Positions 1 through 8,753 are shown, counted from the first letter of the stretch. The stretch: 35,981 nt of DNA from Oceanobacillus salinisoli (GCF_009733865.1 NZ_WOFB01000040.1:1-35981), one strand, 5' to 3'. Numbers and translations are program-made. The notes: a model not told the origin generated them from the sequence alone.

Positions 1-56
<56 letters not shown>

Positions 57-84
57 TTACATGATGGAATCTATTGATTTAAGA

Positions 85-161
85 TGGCGGTCCGGACGGG
101 ACTCGAACCCGCGACCTCCTGCGTGACAGGCAGGCATTCTAACCAACTGAACTACCGGACC
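85..161 (-). tRNA. tRNA-Asp (GTC)
   Basis: A full cloverleaf is visible: acceptor GGTCCGG pairs with CCGGACC, the anticodon loop is CTGTCAC (anticodon GTC), the T loop is GGTTCGAGTCC, and CCA is encoded at the 3' end. It is 77 nt long. Confidence 0.97.
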
Positions 162-188
162 TTAATAACTTTACTGTAATTGATTTTT

Positions 189-265
<77 letters not shown>

Positions 266-268
266 ATA

Positions 269-344
269 TGGTGGAGGGTACAGGGCTCGAACCTGTGACC
301 CCCTGCTGGTAAGGCAGGTGCTCTCCCAGCTGAGCTAACCCTCC
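269..344 (-). tRNA. tRNA-Val (TAC)
   Basis: Acceptor GGAGGGT pairs with ACCCTCC, the D arm is GCTCAGCTGGGAGAGC, and the anticodon stem CCTGC/GCAGG encloses the loop CTTACCA, giving anticodon TAC. CCA is encoded. The base after the anticodon (position 37) reads C, whereas tRNAs almost always carry a purine there. All stems look intact. Confidence 0.94.
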
Positions 345-350
345 AATAAT

Positions 351-425
351 TGGTGACCCGTACGGGATTCGAACCCGTGTTACCGCCGTGAAAGGGCGGT
401 GTCTTAACCACTTGACCAACGGGCC
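351..425 (-). tRNA. tRNA-Glu (TTC)
   Basis: The gene starts GGCCCGTTGGTCAAG, the anticodon loop is CTTTCAC (anticodon TTC), the T arm is ACGGGTTCGAATCCCGT, and CCA is encoded. It is first in the transcript. The order Glu-Val-fMet-Asp-Phe matches the middle of the B. subtilis trnD cluster. Confidence 0.97.
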
Positions 426-458
426 AATCAAAAGCGAATTAAATTGACAACGAATGAT

Positions 459-488
459 AATATATCATACTATCAATTAACATGTCAA
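459..488 (-). promoter_or_regulatory. sigma-A promoter of the tRNA cluster
   Basis: On the minus strand a perfect -35 box TTGACA (483-488) is followed after 18 nt by TATATT (459-464), about 34 nt before tRNA-Glu. No rRNA gene lies between this promoter and the next gene, so the cluster seems to be transcribed on its own. Confidence 0.65.
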
Positions 489-1132
489 CAGAAAATAAAA
501 ATTAATTATTTTTTGTTTACTGCTTTCTTAACAGCAAGATTTATAATAAAGCATATAGAGATAAAAGTCAACACAAACTGATAATATTTTTATCTTTTTT
601 TATTCCTACTATAAAATAAGCATTGTATATGGCACTTTTCCGATAATGTTTAGATTAAACAAAGAGCTTCCCGTAAATATTTTCCCTTAAATATAAAACG
701 GACTTAATTTCGGATAATGGTTGGTACCATATTTACCAATCCGGAAACCTACAAAAATTTCCTCGGGAGTCTTAATGCATGTGTCTGCTATTGTAGCACT
801 AACCTACTGTTACACCTTTATAATGGTTAATTGGAGCGGAAGACAGTCAATTACTAAAAGAATTCGGTAAGCTAGACCAGATCAGGAAGCGTTTTTTTCG
901 AAGTCTGAATCGTTGCCCTATGGTACGCGGACTACCTGGAAAGGAAGTCAACCTAAGCTTACGTAACAGTCTATTTGTTTAGAGTAGCAGTAATAGTTTA
1001 GAAAACAGCTTTTAAATAAACTCGCATTCGCTCGTCTTATAGTAAACGTGTTCGTTTTTAAAAGTTGGATGTTCAAACTTGTTACTACATCTAACTCACT
1101 TCTCCCCTAAAAATTTATGCTTCTCAAATGTG
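489..1132. other. gene-free stretch with repeat debris
   Basis: I see no credible gene on either strand. The segment 826-960 is a weak, degenerate match to a GC-rich repeat common in Bacillaceae (it begins TTGGAGCGGAAG). The segment from about 1060 on is a copy of the hairpin repeat family described separately. Confidence 0.5.
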
Positions 1133-1140
1133 TAAATAAA
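1062..1140. repeat. hairpin repeat family C, copy 1 (diverged)
   Basis: The core reads ACATCTAACTCACTTCTCCC followed by CTAAAAATTTATGCTTCTCA and a GTGTAAATAAAG tail. It matches the order of blocks in six other copies here (near 1836, 10466, 15326, 18645, 20942 and 21106). It is the most diverged copy. Confidence 0.5.
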
Positions 1141-1170
1141 GAAGAGGGAAAAGAAGATTATCCCTCTTCC
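1133..1170 (-). terminator. Rho-independent terminator overlapping the gene end
   Basis: On the minus strand GAAGAGGGA pairs with TCCCTCTTC and is followed by TTTATTT. The TAA stop codon of the upstream gene lies in the loop, so the last codons form the left arm. Confidence 0.75.
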
Positions 1171-1421
1171 CTTTCCTCCTCTTCATTATCCTCCAGATCC
1201 ACTCCTTCCAAATCGAGCCAGGATAGCATTTCCCCTACCACTGTATTTACTTTCTCATGAACAACGTCTTCGCCGTATTTTTTCTTGGCTTTTTCGATGT
1301 ACACCAAAACTTCATCATTATACTTAATAATCGGCTCATCACTTTCAAGATTATTAAACAAATCCAAAATCTCATCTAAAGCTTTATCAAATCGTTTACT
1401 TTCTAATTCCGTCGCTTTCAT
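1158..1421 (-). CDS. small acidic protein of unknown function
   Basis: This 87-residue protein is not recognised. I chose the ATG at 1421 because an AGGTGA ribosome site lies 5 nt upstream; a GTG three codons earlier is part of that site. The chain is strongly charged and probably helical: a Lys/Glu-rich N-terminal half (MKATELESKRFDK), a central segment with IEKAKKKYGEDVV, and an extremely acidic tail from about residue 71 (LEDNEEEEREEG). There is no signal peptide and no membrane segment, so it is likely cytosolic. It is a single-gene unit with its own terminator and a possible general-stress promoter. Low sequence complexity could hide a distant family match. Confidence 0.75.
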   Translation of the reverse strand: MKATELESKRFDKALDEILDLFNNLESDEPIIKYNDEVLVYIEKAKKKYGEDVVHEKVNTVVGEMLSWLDLEGVDLEDNEEEEREEG

Positions 1422-1443
1422 ATAAATCACCTCAGTCTATAGC

Positions 1444-1467
1444 ATACCCAAAAAAAGATTAGGGAAC
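1444..1467 (-). promoter_or_regulatory. possible sigma-B-type promoter
   Basis: On the minus strand GTTCCC (1462-1467), a 12-nt spacer and a perfect GGGTAT (1444-1449) resemble the sigma-B consensus GTTTAA-N12-14-GGGTAT. Transcription would start near 1437, giving a short leader that holds the ribosome site of the gene starting at 1421. The -35 box is weak. Confidence 0.35.
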
Positions 1468-2180
1468 TTCCTTCTATAGTAATTTTTACCGTAGAGGAAT
1501 AATTACAGTTAAAAGCTGCAATATTATTCCAAAATAATGGAACTAAAATGTTTTTTATCTCCTACTGATTGTTAGGCGAACTACTTGCTCTTGCTCTCCC
1601 CCATTTATCATTCATATATTCAATTGAGTTTTTAATGAGGTCCTACAGGCACATGTATTATTCGATGTATAAACACCATTCTGTTACTGGGAACATCTGA
1701 GCACGTTGAAAACTTGTATTTATTTATCTTTAATTGAAGCAATTCCTTAAATTACTTACATAAAATAACACTTAAGTTACCTTCTTATAGATTTGTAAAG
1801 AGTCCTGCTTCATTAATATTCAGACCGTTATCATCTTAGCTATGTCAAACCCGCTTCTTAGCTAAAACTTTACACCTTTCCAACCTGTTAAAAAAATCTT
1901 GTAATCCATCTAACAATCCGTTATTATATGTATTTAATAATTGAATAGTCTTCATATAAATTTGGAAATATGGTCCAAAAGTTTCTACCAAACTACCGTA
2001 AATAGTTTGACTATGAAGCACATGATAAGATTTCATATGCGATGAAGTGGATGGAATTGTATTTTTTCGTCCAAACTATTAATGGCAGCACGAATATTAT
2101 CTTGTACTTCCCGTCAAACTCTAGGTATTCCTGGAGTTTTTTTATTTTACCGAAGACATAATTCAAAACATAATAGCAAT
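1468..2180. other. long AT-rich gap before adenine deaminase
   Basis: I see no convincing gene. A minus-strand frame of 63 codons (1845-2036) encodes a helical-looking peptide, but it has no ribosome site at its ATG and its last 12 codons lie inside a dispersed repeat copy, so it is at best a remnant. I found no riboswitch fold upstream of the deaminase. Confidence 0.4.
1836..1903. repeat. hairpin repeat family C, copy 2
   Basis: The core reads CTTAGCTATGTCAAACCCGC followed by TTCTTAGCTAAAACTTTACA and a tail CCTGTTAAAAAAA. The TTAGCT and AGCTAA arms can pair. It matches copies at 15326 and 20942 closely. Confidence 0.6.
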
Positions 2181-2197
2181 GAAGGAGATGTTGTGAG

Positions 2198-3925
2198 ATG
2201 AAACACCTTTTAGATGTATCCAGCAAACGCATTCCTGCAGATATGGTAATAAAAAATGCAAAAATAATAGATGTGTTTAATTTAGCTATCATTCATGGGG
2301 ATATCGCGATTGCCAATGGAATGATAGTTGGAATCGGTGAATACGAAGGAAAAGAAATGATAAACGCCAATGGCCGATACATTGCCCCATCCTTTATTGA
2401 TGGACATGTTCATATAGAATCATCCATGGTTACCCCAAAGGAATTTGCAAAAGTTGTTCTTCCGCATGGGGTAACGACTGTTATTACAGATCCGCATGAA
2501 ATTGCCAACGTTTCTGGTACGAATGGTATTCAATTTATGCTGGACAATTCCGAGGGACTGGATTTGGATGTATTTGTCAATCTCCCTTCTTCCGTTCCTG
2601 CAACATCATTTGAGAATGCGGGTGCAACTTTACACAATGTGCATTTAGAGCCATTTTATAAACACCCACGTGTGCTCGGTCTTGCAGAAGTGATGGATTT
2701 TCCAGCCGTGAAAACTGCTGACCAGCACATGCTTGAAAAAATCGAGGCAGCAAAAAAGCATCGTAATCATATGGATGGACATTGCTCTGGATTCGATGAA
2801 GATGGTATTAATATTTACCGAGCCGCTGGTATTAAAACAGACCATGAAAGTATTAGCAGTAATGAAATTCAAATGCGCATATCCAGAGGTATGTATGTCA
2901 TGATTCGAGAAGGTACAACTGCTAAAAACTTGGAAGCATTAATTCATATGGTGACACCAGCAAATGCTCGAAGGTTTCTTTTCTGTACCGATGATAAGCA
3001 TGTTGATGAACTGTTATACGAAGGAAGCATTGATCACCATATACGGTTAGCTGTAAAACATGGAATGGACTCACTTCAAGCTATTCAATTAGCGACATTA
3101 AATGCAGCTGAATGCTTCTCCCTTTCTACAAAAGGAGCCATTGCACCTGGATATGAAGCAGATTTTCTATTTATAGATGACCTTGATACATTGACTATTT
3201 CCGAAGTATATAAGGGTGGAAAACTTATTGCCAAAGACGGTGTTTATGTAGGGGACGAAACAAAATCTAACGATGAAAGCAGTGTTAGCCAAAAATTAAG
3301 AAAAACAGTAAATCTGCCGCCGATTTCCACCGATGATTTGCAAATTTCTATGGAACAGTCGACAAAAGCTAATGTAATTGAAGTTATCCCTAATCAAGTA
3401 ACAACCAAAAAGATAACCGAAGAAGTTTTGACGGAAAATGGATTATTCATTCCTTCTGTCGAAAAAGACTTAGCTAAGATTGCTGTAATCGAACGTCATC
3501 ACCAAACAGGAAATATCGGATTGGGAATCGTCAAAGGATTAGGGCTTCTTGATGGAGCAATCGCTTCAACGGTAGCTCATGACTCGCATAATTTGTTGAC
3601 AGCTGGTACCAATGATGCGGACATGCTAAAAGCAATGGAAGCAGTCGAAGAAATGAACGGTGGATTAGTCGTAGTCAAAGATGAGAAAGTGATAGGAAAA
3701 CTAGAATTGGCCATCTCCGGGTTAATGTCTGACAATCCTTACGAGACGGTCATTAAAGAGATGGAATCACTAAACACGGCTTTATCTAAAGTAACCAATC
3801 AGAAAACGGCTCATACATTTATTACGTTAGCCTTTTTAAGTTTACCGGTCATTCCTTCATTAAAGCTAACATACCAGGGACTATTTGACGTCGATACCAT
3901 GCAATTCATAAACATTCCTGTTTAA
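2198..3925 (+). CDS. ade: adenine deaminase
   Basis: This enzyme hydrolyses adenine to hypoxanthine and ammonia in purine salvage, in the cytosol. The 575-residue length fits the AdeC family of the amidohydrolase superfamily. The metal-binding GHVHIESS sits at residues 69-76, TDPHEIANV at 98-106, DGHCSGF at 193-199, TDHE at 214-217 and FCTDDKHVDE at 262-271. The family usually has an HAP or HSP triplet where this protein has HCS. The C-terminal domain keeps the SHDSHN-like motif (AHDSHNLL). A strong GAAGGAG ribosome site precedes the ATG. The gene stands alone, and a dispersed inverted repeat begins three bases after its stop codon. No purine riboswitch is visible upstream. Confidence 0.95.
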   Translation: MKHLLDVSSKRIPADMVIKNAKIIDVFNLAIIHGDIAIANGMIVGIGEYEGKEMINANGRYIAPSFIDGHVHIESSMVTPKEFAKVVLPHGVTTVITDPHEIANVSGTNGIQFMLDNSEGLDLDVFVNLPSSVPATSFENAGATLHNVHLEPFYKHPRVLGLAEVMDFPAVKTADQHMLEKIEAAKKHRNHMDGHCSGFDEDGINIYRAAGIKTDHESISSNEIQMRISRGMYVMIREGTTAKNLEALIHMVTPANARRFLFCTDDKHVDELLYEGSIDHHIRLAVKHGMDSLQAIQLATLNAAECFSLSTKGAIAPGYEADFLFIDDLDTLTISEVYKGGKLIAKDGVYVGDETKSNDESSVSQKLRKTVNLPPISTDDLQISMEQSTKANVIEVIPNQVTTKKITEEVLTENGLFIPSVEKDLAKIAVIERHHQTGNIGLGIVKGLGLLDGAIASTVAHDSHNLLTAGTNDADMLKAMEAVEEMNGGLVVVKDEKVIGKLELAISGLMSDNPYETVIKEMESLNTALSKVTNQKTAHTFITLAFLSLPVIPSLKLTYQGLFDVDTMQFINIPV

Positions 3926-3927
3926 TA

Positions 3928-4058
3928 GGCGCCTGTCACTTCCCGCATTTTGTTGATTTTTGTCGAATCCCATTCTGCAAAACAGCTTATAAATCAACCG
4001 TATATCAAGATTATACCATTTCGACAAATCCCGACATTTCCGGGAAGTGACAGGTACC
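3928..4058. repeat. REP-like inverted element, family A, copy 1 (paired)
   Basis: The left end is GGCGCCTGTCACTTCCCGC and the right end is its inverted partner GGGAAGTGACAGGTACC, enclosing about 90 bp. TTTTGTCGAA and TTCGACAAA flank the inner sides. The left end starts three bases after the adenine deaminase stop codon. No transposase is encoded inside. Confidence 0.85.
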
Positions 4059-4111
4059 TCCTAAAAACGATATACTTAGGAAACAGGATTAGTTTGAAAG
4101 GAGAATGATAC

Positions 4112-5161
4112 ATGACGAAATATACTGGATACATTGGAACATACACTAAAAGGACCAGTGAAGGAATTTATTCTTTTGAATTGGATACCGAAGCAGCTAA
4201 AATAACGAATATCAAGCTTGCGGCAAATGTTGGCAGCCCTACATATTTAACTATTACCGATGATAAAAAGTTTCTTTACTCTGTAGCAAAGGAAGATGAT
4301 AATGGCGGAGTTGCCGCCTATGAAATCAACTCAAATAACGGAGAACTCAATGAACTAAATAAACAATTAGTACCTGGTGCAAACCCTTGTCATGTTAATA
4401 CCAACAAGGACCATCGTTTCTTATTCAGTACAAACTATCATAAAGGTACTGTTGATTCCTATGTTATTGATATGAATAATGGCAAGGTAAGTCCCGCTGT
4501 ATCAACGATTAAACACACTGGCAGTGGTCCCGACCCTCGTCAGGAGAAGCCCCATGTCCATTATGCCGGTATGACTCCAGATGAAAAATATTTAGCTGCA
4601 GTTGATTTGGGAAGTGATTTACTCGTTACTTACCATGTCAGTGAACAAGGAGAGTTAACTGAAGCCAGCCGATTGGAGACCCCCGCTGGAAGTGGACCTA
4701 GACATTTGGAATTTCATCCACATTTGGAGACTGTCGCCTATCTCGTAACAGAGTTTAGCTCAGAAGTTCTGGTGCTATCCTATGATAGCAGTAATGGCAG
4801 CTTTTCTATTGTGCAATCAGCGCGTACAATTCCAGAGGATTTTAAAGAAAATAACCAAGGCAGTGCGATTCACGTGTCCTCAGATGGGAAATTTGTTTAC
4901 TCTGGGAACCGTGGACATAATAGCACTGCCGTCTTTGAAGCTAATGAACAATCTGGACAACTAAGCTTTATAGAAAACACGCCAACAGAAGGTGACTGGC
5001 CAAGGGATTTCGTACTCGACCCAAGCGGGAAATTTCTCATTGCAGCCAATCAGGAATCAGACAACCTTACTCTGTTTTCTCGCAGCTCAGAAACCGGTAA
5101 ATTAACATTAGTACAGAAGGATATCACCGTCCCAGAACCAATCTGCCTTAAATTCCTATAG
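4112..5161 (+). CDS. lactonase family protein (6-phosphogluconolactonase-like beta-propeller)
   Basis: The 349-residue protein belongs to the Lactonase (YkgB/Pgl) family, a seven-bladed propeller. Members that have been tested hydrolyse 6-phosphogluconolactone in the oxidative pentose phosphate route. It starts with the family signature YIGTYTKRTSEGIY and carries repeated blade motifs (GSPTYLTITDDKKFLYSV, ANPCHVNTNKDHRFLFSTNY, GPRHLEFHPH, NQGSAIHVSSDGKFVYSGNR, WPRDFVLDPSGKFLIAANQ). The conserved histidine-containing strand HVHYAGMTPDEKYL lies near residue 150. There is no signal peptide. The ribosome site AAAGGAG is 7 nt before the ATG. The gene is alone between two copies of the same dispersed repeat; the exact substrate is inferred from the family. 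Confidence 0.85.
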   Translation: MTKYTGYIGTYTKRTSEGIYSFELDTEAAKITNIKLAANVGSPTYLTITDDKKFLYSVAKEDDNGGVAAYEINSNNGELNELNKQLVPGANPCHVNTNKDHRFLFSTNYHKGTVDSYVIDMNNGKVSPAVSTIKHTGSGPDPRQEKPHVHYAGMTPDEKYLAAVDLGSDLLVTYHVSEQGELTEASRLETPAGSGPRHLEFHPHLETVAYLVTEFSSEVLVLSYDSSNGSFSIVQSARTIPEDFKENNQGSAIHVSSDGKFVYSGNRGHNSTAVFEANEQSGQLSFIENTPTEGDWPRDFVLDPSGKFLIAANQESDNLTLFSRSSETGKLTLVQKDITVPEPICLKFL

Positions 5162-5164
5162 ACT

Positions 5165-5394
5165 GGTGCCTGTCACTTCCCGCATTTTGTCGAATGGCGG
5201 AAAAGAATACACTATTAAATCTAATCAGACATCAAGGGACAGGAAAAACTTATCAAATCATCCAAACAGAAAAAGTGACTGGGATTGTATCAACCACAGA
5301 TACATTGTTCCAGCTACTTTCTTATTAAGACAATAAAGTTCTGAGCTCTTATTAATCGACAATTTTTGACATATTTCGGGAAGTGACAGGCACC
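5165..5394. repeat. REP-like inverted element, family A, copy 2 (paired, with cargo)
   Basis: GGTGCCTGTCACTTCCCGC at the left and GGGAAGTGACAGGCACC at the right enclose about 190 bp. The left end is four bases after the lactonase stop. Unlike copy 1, the interior holds an open frame of 44 codons on the plus strand. Confidence 0.85.
5194..5328 (+). pseudogene. possible captured gene fragment inside the repeat
   Basis: A 44-codon open frame starts at an ATG within the repeat's left end (TTTTGTCGAATG) and ends with TAA. It has no ribosome site. The last part, VTGIVSTTDTLFQLLSY, looks like the final strand and helix of a CBS domain (pattern GIVTxxDLLxxL). I read it as a gene tail caught between repeat ends, not as a working gene. 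The CBS resemblance is by eye only. Confidence 0.3.
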
Positions 5395-5690
5395 ATAATC
5401 GTTGGTAATTATATGAAATTTGTCGAAAGTACTTGTAATATGACGTAAAAACTCTTATAATTTTCGATATGTTCTTGTAAATTGTCTATTTCAGTGAATT
5501 TTCCGACTATTAAGGTACTTTAGCTTCTAAAATATCTGAAAAAGTCGAAAAATACTAAATTTCTCATGCATTGAAAGTTGTAATTTTTTAAACACTATAG
5601 AAAACAGATTGCCTTCACTGCATGATAGACAAATCAATCAAGAAGTATTTCGGTGGTATCCTTAGTCCACTGCACGACAACATAACGAAA
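5395..5690. other. AT-rich gap before abgT
   Basis: I see no gene, clear promoter or stable hairpin here. Two scattered GTCGAAA strings (near 5420 and 5544) echo the inner part of the family A repeat but have no ends. Confidence 0.4.
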
Positions 5691-5707
5691 AGCATCGGAG
5701 GGTTTTT

Positions 5708-7228
5708 ATGGAAACAAAAAACAAAAAGAGTTTTGCAGATAGGTTTTTAAACAAAGTTGAAGTCGCGGGAAATAAACTACCAGATCCCATCGTTTTATTT
5801 GCTGTCTTAATGGGAATTATTCTTGCCGCTTCCTTCATTGCTTCCCTATTTAACTTCAAGGCAACGAATCCAGCAACTGGCGAAGTAGTCGAAGCAGTTA
5901 ATCTATTATCAGGGGAAGGACTGGCATTAATTATATCGGAAAGTATTAATAACTTTAGTGCCTTCCCACCACTTGGAATGGTACTGGTTGTTATGATTGG
6001 TATCGGCATTGCGGAAAGAACAGGCTATTTCGAAACTGTAATGAGACGCGTCATTGAAGTGGCACCATACAAACTGATCATTCCAACCGTCATCTTAACA
6101 GGTATTATCGGTAACGTAGCTGGAGATGCCGCTCCAATTATTTTACCGCCAATTGCTGCCATGGTTATGATACGCTTAGGGCACCATCCAATTGCCGGTC
6201 TTGTTATGGCCTATGCGGCATCACTGGGTGCATTTGCTGCCAACTTTATTCTCGGAATGTCAGATGCATTAGTATTTGGATTTACCGAACCTGCAGCACA
6301 GATTGTTGACCCAAGCTACTCAGGAAATATTGCGATGAACTATTACTTTATCGCCGCATCATCTATGTTGCTGCTTCTAGTGATCTATTTTGTGACAACA
6401 AAAATCACGATTCCTCGACTTGGCGGTTATCAAGGTGAGGCAATCGCAGAAAAAGAAGTAACGGCTAAAGAGAGAACCGCTTTAAAATGGGCAAACATCT
6501 CCATTTTAATTACTGCAGCATTTATCTTAATCCACTTGCTTCCGGAAAATGGAGTATTACGAAATCCGGAAACAGGTTCGATTATTGACGGCTCACCATT
6601 CATGGATGGAATAGTGTTTATTCTTACGATTCTATTCTTTGTACCAGGACTTGTTTATGGACTAAAAGCAGGTACAATTAAGAGTTCAAATGACTTCGGG
6701 AAAATTTTATCCGAAGCAATGGCAACGATGGGCAGCTATATTGTTCTCGTATTCTTCGCAGCACAAATGCTTGCCTACTTCCAATGGAGTAATCTTGGAC
6801 CGATAATTGCTATCAAAGGTGCAGAATTATTGGAAGCCCTAAATTTCACAGGTGTTCCACTAGTTATCGGATTCATTATCCTGGCAGCGTTTATTAATAT
6901 ATTAATCGGAAGTGCTTCCGCCAAATGGGCGATTCTAGCACCAGTATTCGTTCCAATGTTCATGTTCTTAGGATATGACCCGGCATTTACACAAATGCTG
7001 TATCGAATTGGGGATTCTATTACAAATCCGATTACACCAATGCTGCCATACCTGCCATTACTACTGGCCTTTGCAAAACGCTATGATAAAAATGCAGGAC
7101 TTGGCACATTAATTTCCAACTTGCTCCCATATTCGATAGCTATATTTATCGTATGGACCATCTTTATTACTGTATGGTACTTACTTGGAATTCCAGTAGG
7201 TCCTGGAGGCCCAATTCATTTACCGTAA
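5708..7228 (+). CDS. AbgT family transporter
   Basis: The 506-residue membrane protein matches the AbgT (p-aminobenzoyl-glutamate transporter) family. The N-terminal segment RFLNKVEVAGNKLPDPIVLF leads into the first membrane helix, as is usual in the family. Other family blocks are SAFPPLGMVLVVMIGIGIAE, GNVAGDAAPIILPP, NFILGMSDALVFGFTEPAAQ, SASAKWAILAPVFVPM and DSITNPITPMLPYLPLLLAF. Some members export sulphonamides and others import aminobenzoyl-glutamate or dipeptides. A peptidase-type amidohydrolase gene follows on the same strand, as in abgT-abgB arrangements, which suggests uptake of an N-acyl or peptide substrate that is then cleaved. The ribosome site GGAGGG is 5 nt upstream. Confidence 0.9.
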   Translation: METKNKKSFADRFLNKVEVAGNKLPDPIVLFAVLMGIILAASFIASLFNFKATNPATGEVVEAVNLLSGEGLALIISESINNFSAFPPLGMVLVVMIGIGIAERTGYFETVMRRVIEVAPYKLIIPTVILTGIIGNVAGDAAPIILPPIAAMVMIRLGHHPIAGLVMAYAASLGAFAANFILGMSDALVFGFTEPAAQIVDPSYSGNIAMNYYFIAASSMLLLLVIYFVTTKITIPRLGGYQGEAIAEKEVTAKERTALKWANISILITAAFILIHLLPENGVLRNPETGSIIDGSPFMDGIVFILTILFFVPGLVYGLKAGTIKSSNDFGKILSEAMATMGSYIVLVFFAAQMLAYFQWSNLGPIIAIKGAELLEALNFTGVPLVIGFIILAAFINILIGSASAKWAILAPVFVPMFMFLGYDPAFTQMLYRIGDSITNPITPMLPYLPLLLAFAKRYDKNAGLGTLISNLLPYSIAIFIVWTIFITVWYLLGIPVGPGGPIHLP

Positions 7229-7239
7229 AATTTATATAC

Positions 7240-7289
7240 GACAGTTCAAAAAGTTCGATGTAATTTTTAATCGGACTTTTTGAACTGTT
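7240..7289 (+). terminator. stem-loop after abgT
   Basis: A 14-bp arm beginning ACAGTTCAAAAAGT pairs with ACTTTTTGAACTGT around a loop of about 20 nt. It lacks a clear T run, so it may stabilise the end of the transcript or only partly terminate. Confidence 0.55.
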
Positions 7290-7520
7290 AAAAAGAAAAT
7301 CTTTTCAAAAGTTAGTTGCTATTCATTACCATCGTTGAAAAAACGTGACATAGTGTAGTGCAAGGTTGATTCCCGCTCCGGGCAGTATGTTTTCCGTAGC
7401 AATTGGAAGCACCAACCATCATATAAATTTACGTCACAGTCTATACATTTTGTATCCAAAAGCAACAAATCTTTTCGGGTGGGATGAGTAACCGAGTCCC
7501 ATCCATTTATAAAAACAGCC
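7290..7520. other. gap with fragment of a Bacillaceae repeat
   Basis: The segment 7350-7405 (GATTCCCGCTCCGGGCAGTA, then TTTTCCG) resembles part of a GC-rich repeat widespread in Bacillaceae intergenic DNA. A small stem TGGGA/TCCCA lies near 7480-7505. No gene is seen. Confidence 0.35.
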
Positions 7521-7542
7521 TAAAAAGAAGGAGAGTTACAAC

Positions 7543-8709
7543 ATGGATTTAGAACAACAAATAAAAGAAATTATGCCAAGTGTCATCGACTGGAGAAGAA
7601 CGATGCATCAGCATCCAGAAGTATCTTTCGAAGAGCACTGGACAAGTCAATATATCGAGGAAGAACTGCGTAAGATTGGAAATATTGAGATATCAAGACC
7701 CACACCAACCAGTGTGCTGGGAATTATTAAAGGGAAGAAGCCTGGAAAGAAAATTGGCTTACGTGCAGATATTGACGCCCTTCCCATTCATGAGGAACGG
7801 GACGACTTGGAATTCAAGTCAAAAGAAGACGGGGTGATGCACGCTTGTGGACATGATGGTCATGCTTCCATTCTACTCGGCGCAGCCAAGGTTTTAGCTG
7901 ACAACACCGAATCTCTTTACGGTGAAATTTATTTGATTTTCCAGCATGCAGAGGAACTTCCACCAGGTGGAGCTCAGGAAATGGTAGCGACAGGACTTTT
8001 TGATGATTTGGATTTCATCTACGGACAACATCTTTTCTCCACGATACCACTTGGAAAAATTGGAATTAAAAAAGGACCGGTAACATCCAATTCCGATACC
8101 TTTGAATTGGTGATCAAAGGTAAAGGTGGACATGCTGCCATGCCGGAAAACTCGATTGATCCAGTGATTGTTGGAACACAAATCGTGAATCAGTTCCAGA
8201 CCATCGTTTCACGGATTACGTCACCACTTGATTCTGTCGTGATTTCAACTACGAAATTCCATGCAGGTTCGGCGAAAAACATCATTCCAGATACAGCTGT
8301 TTTGGAAGGAAGCGTTCGTACCATCCAAGAAGAAACACGTGAATTAGTGAAGGAAAAGATGGAAAAAGCAGTAGCATCTATTTGTGCTTCCTATGACTGT
8401 GATTATGAGTTTGACTTCCAATATGGCTACAGTGCCGTCGTAAACAACGAGGAAATGACCGAAAAAGTAATCGACATGGCAACGAAAGCCTTTGGAGATA
8501 AAGTATTCGAATACCCACTAGGCATGGGTGGGGAAGATTTTTCCGCATTCTCAAGAGTAATTCCTGGCACGTATGCATTTATCGGTGCAATGAATGCGGA
8601 TAAAGGATTTGATTATCCGCATCACCATCCAAAATTCGGCCTGGATGAAGACAGCTTTATTGACGGTGTGAAAATGATGGTTCATGTCGCACTGGAAATG
8701 GCTAAATAA
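7543..8709 (+). CDS. M20 family amidohydrolase (AbgB/HipO-like)
   Basis: A 388-residue zinc-dependent amidohydrolase of peptidase family M20D, which includes N-acyl-amino-acid and aminobenzoyl-glutamate hydrolases. The metal and active-site motifs are clear: ADIDALPI at 75-82, MHACGHDGH at 99-107 (metal-binding Cys and His), QHAEELPPGGA at 134-144 with the catalytic Glu pair, and GMGGEDFSAF near 327 with GEDF typical of M20D. The dimerisation lid lies between about 180 and 290. There is no signal peptide, so it acts in the cytosol. GAAGGAGAG precedes the ATG. The neighbouring transporter suggests that it cleaves an imported acylated or peptidic substrate; the exact one is unknown. Confidence 0.92.
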   Translation: MDLEQQIKEIMPSVIDWRRTMHQHPEVSFEEHWTSQYIEEELRKIGNIEISRPTPTSVLGIIKGKKPGKKIGLRADIDALPIHEERDDLEFKSKEDGVMHACGHDGHASILLGAAKVLADNTESLYGEIYLIFQHAEELPPGGAQEMVATGLFDDLDFIYGQHLFSTIPLGKIGIKKGPVTSNSDTFELVIKGKGGHAAMPENSIDPVIVGTQIVNQFQTIVSRITSPLDSVVISTTKFHAGSAKNIIPDTAVLEGSVRTIQEETRELVKEKMEKAVASICASYDCDYEFDFQYGYSAVVNNEEMTEKVIDMATKAFGDKVFEYPLGMGGEDFSAFSRVIPGTYAFIGAMNADKGFDYPHHHPKFGLDEDSFIDGVKMMVHVALEMAK

Positions 8710-8716
8710 TATAAGG

Positions 8717-8753
8717 AGAGCAGTACACCTGACTGGTGGACTGCTCTTTTTTT
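8717..8753 (+). terminator. Rho-independent terminator of the amidohydrolase gene
   Basis: AGAGCAGTACACC pairs with GGTGGACTGCTCT around GACT or similar, followed by a run of seven T. It lies 8 nt after the stop codon. Confidence 0.9.

Noticed and set aside
1845..2036. 63-codon minus-strand frame with a helical-looking peptide
   Set aside because: No ribosome site, and its C-terminal codons are part of a dispersed repeat. At best a gene remnant.
3928..5394. Family A repeats as CRISPR repeats or a compound transposon around the lactonase gene
   Set aside because: Copies are inverted pairs with unequal interiors and not evenly spaced; no cas or transposase gene is present, and the lactonase gene is a normal family member.
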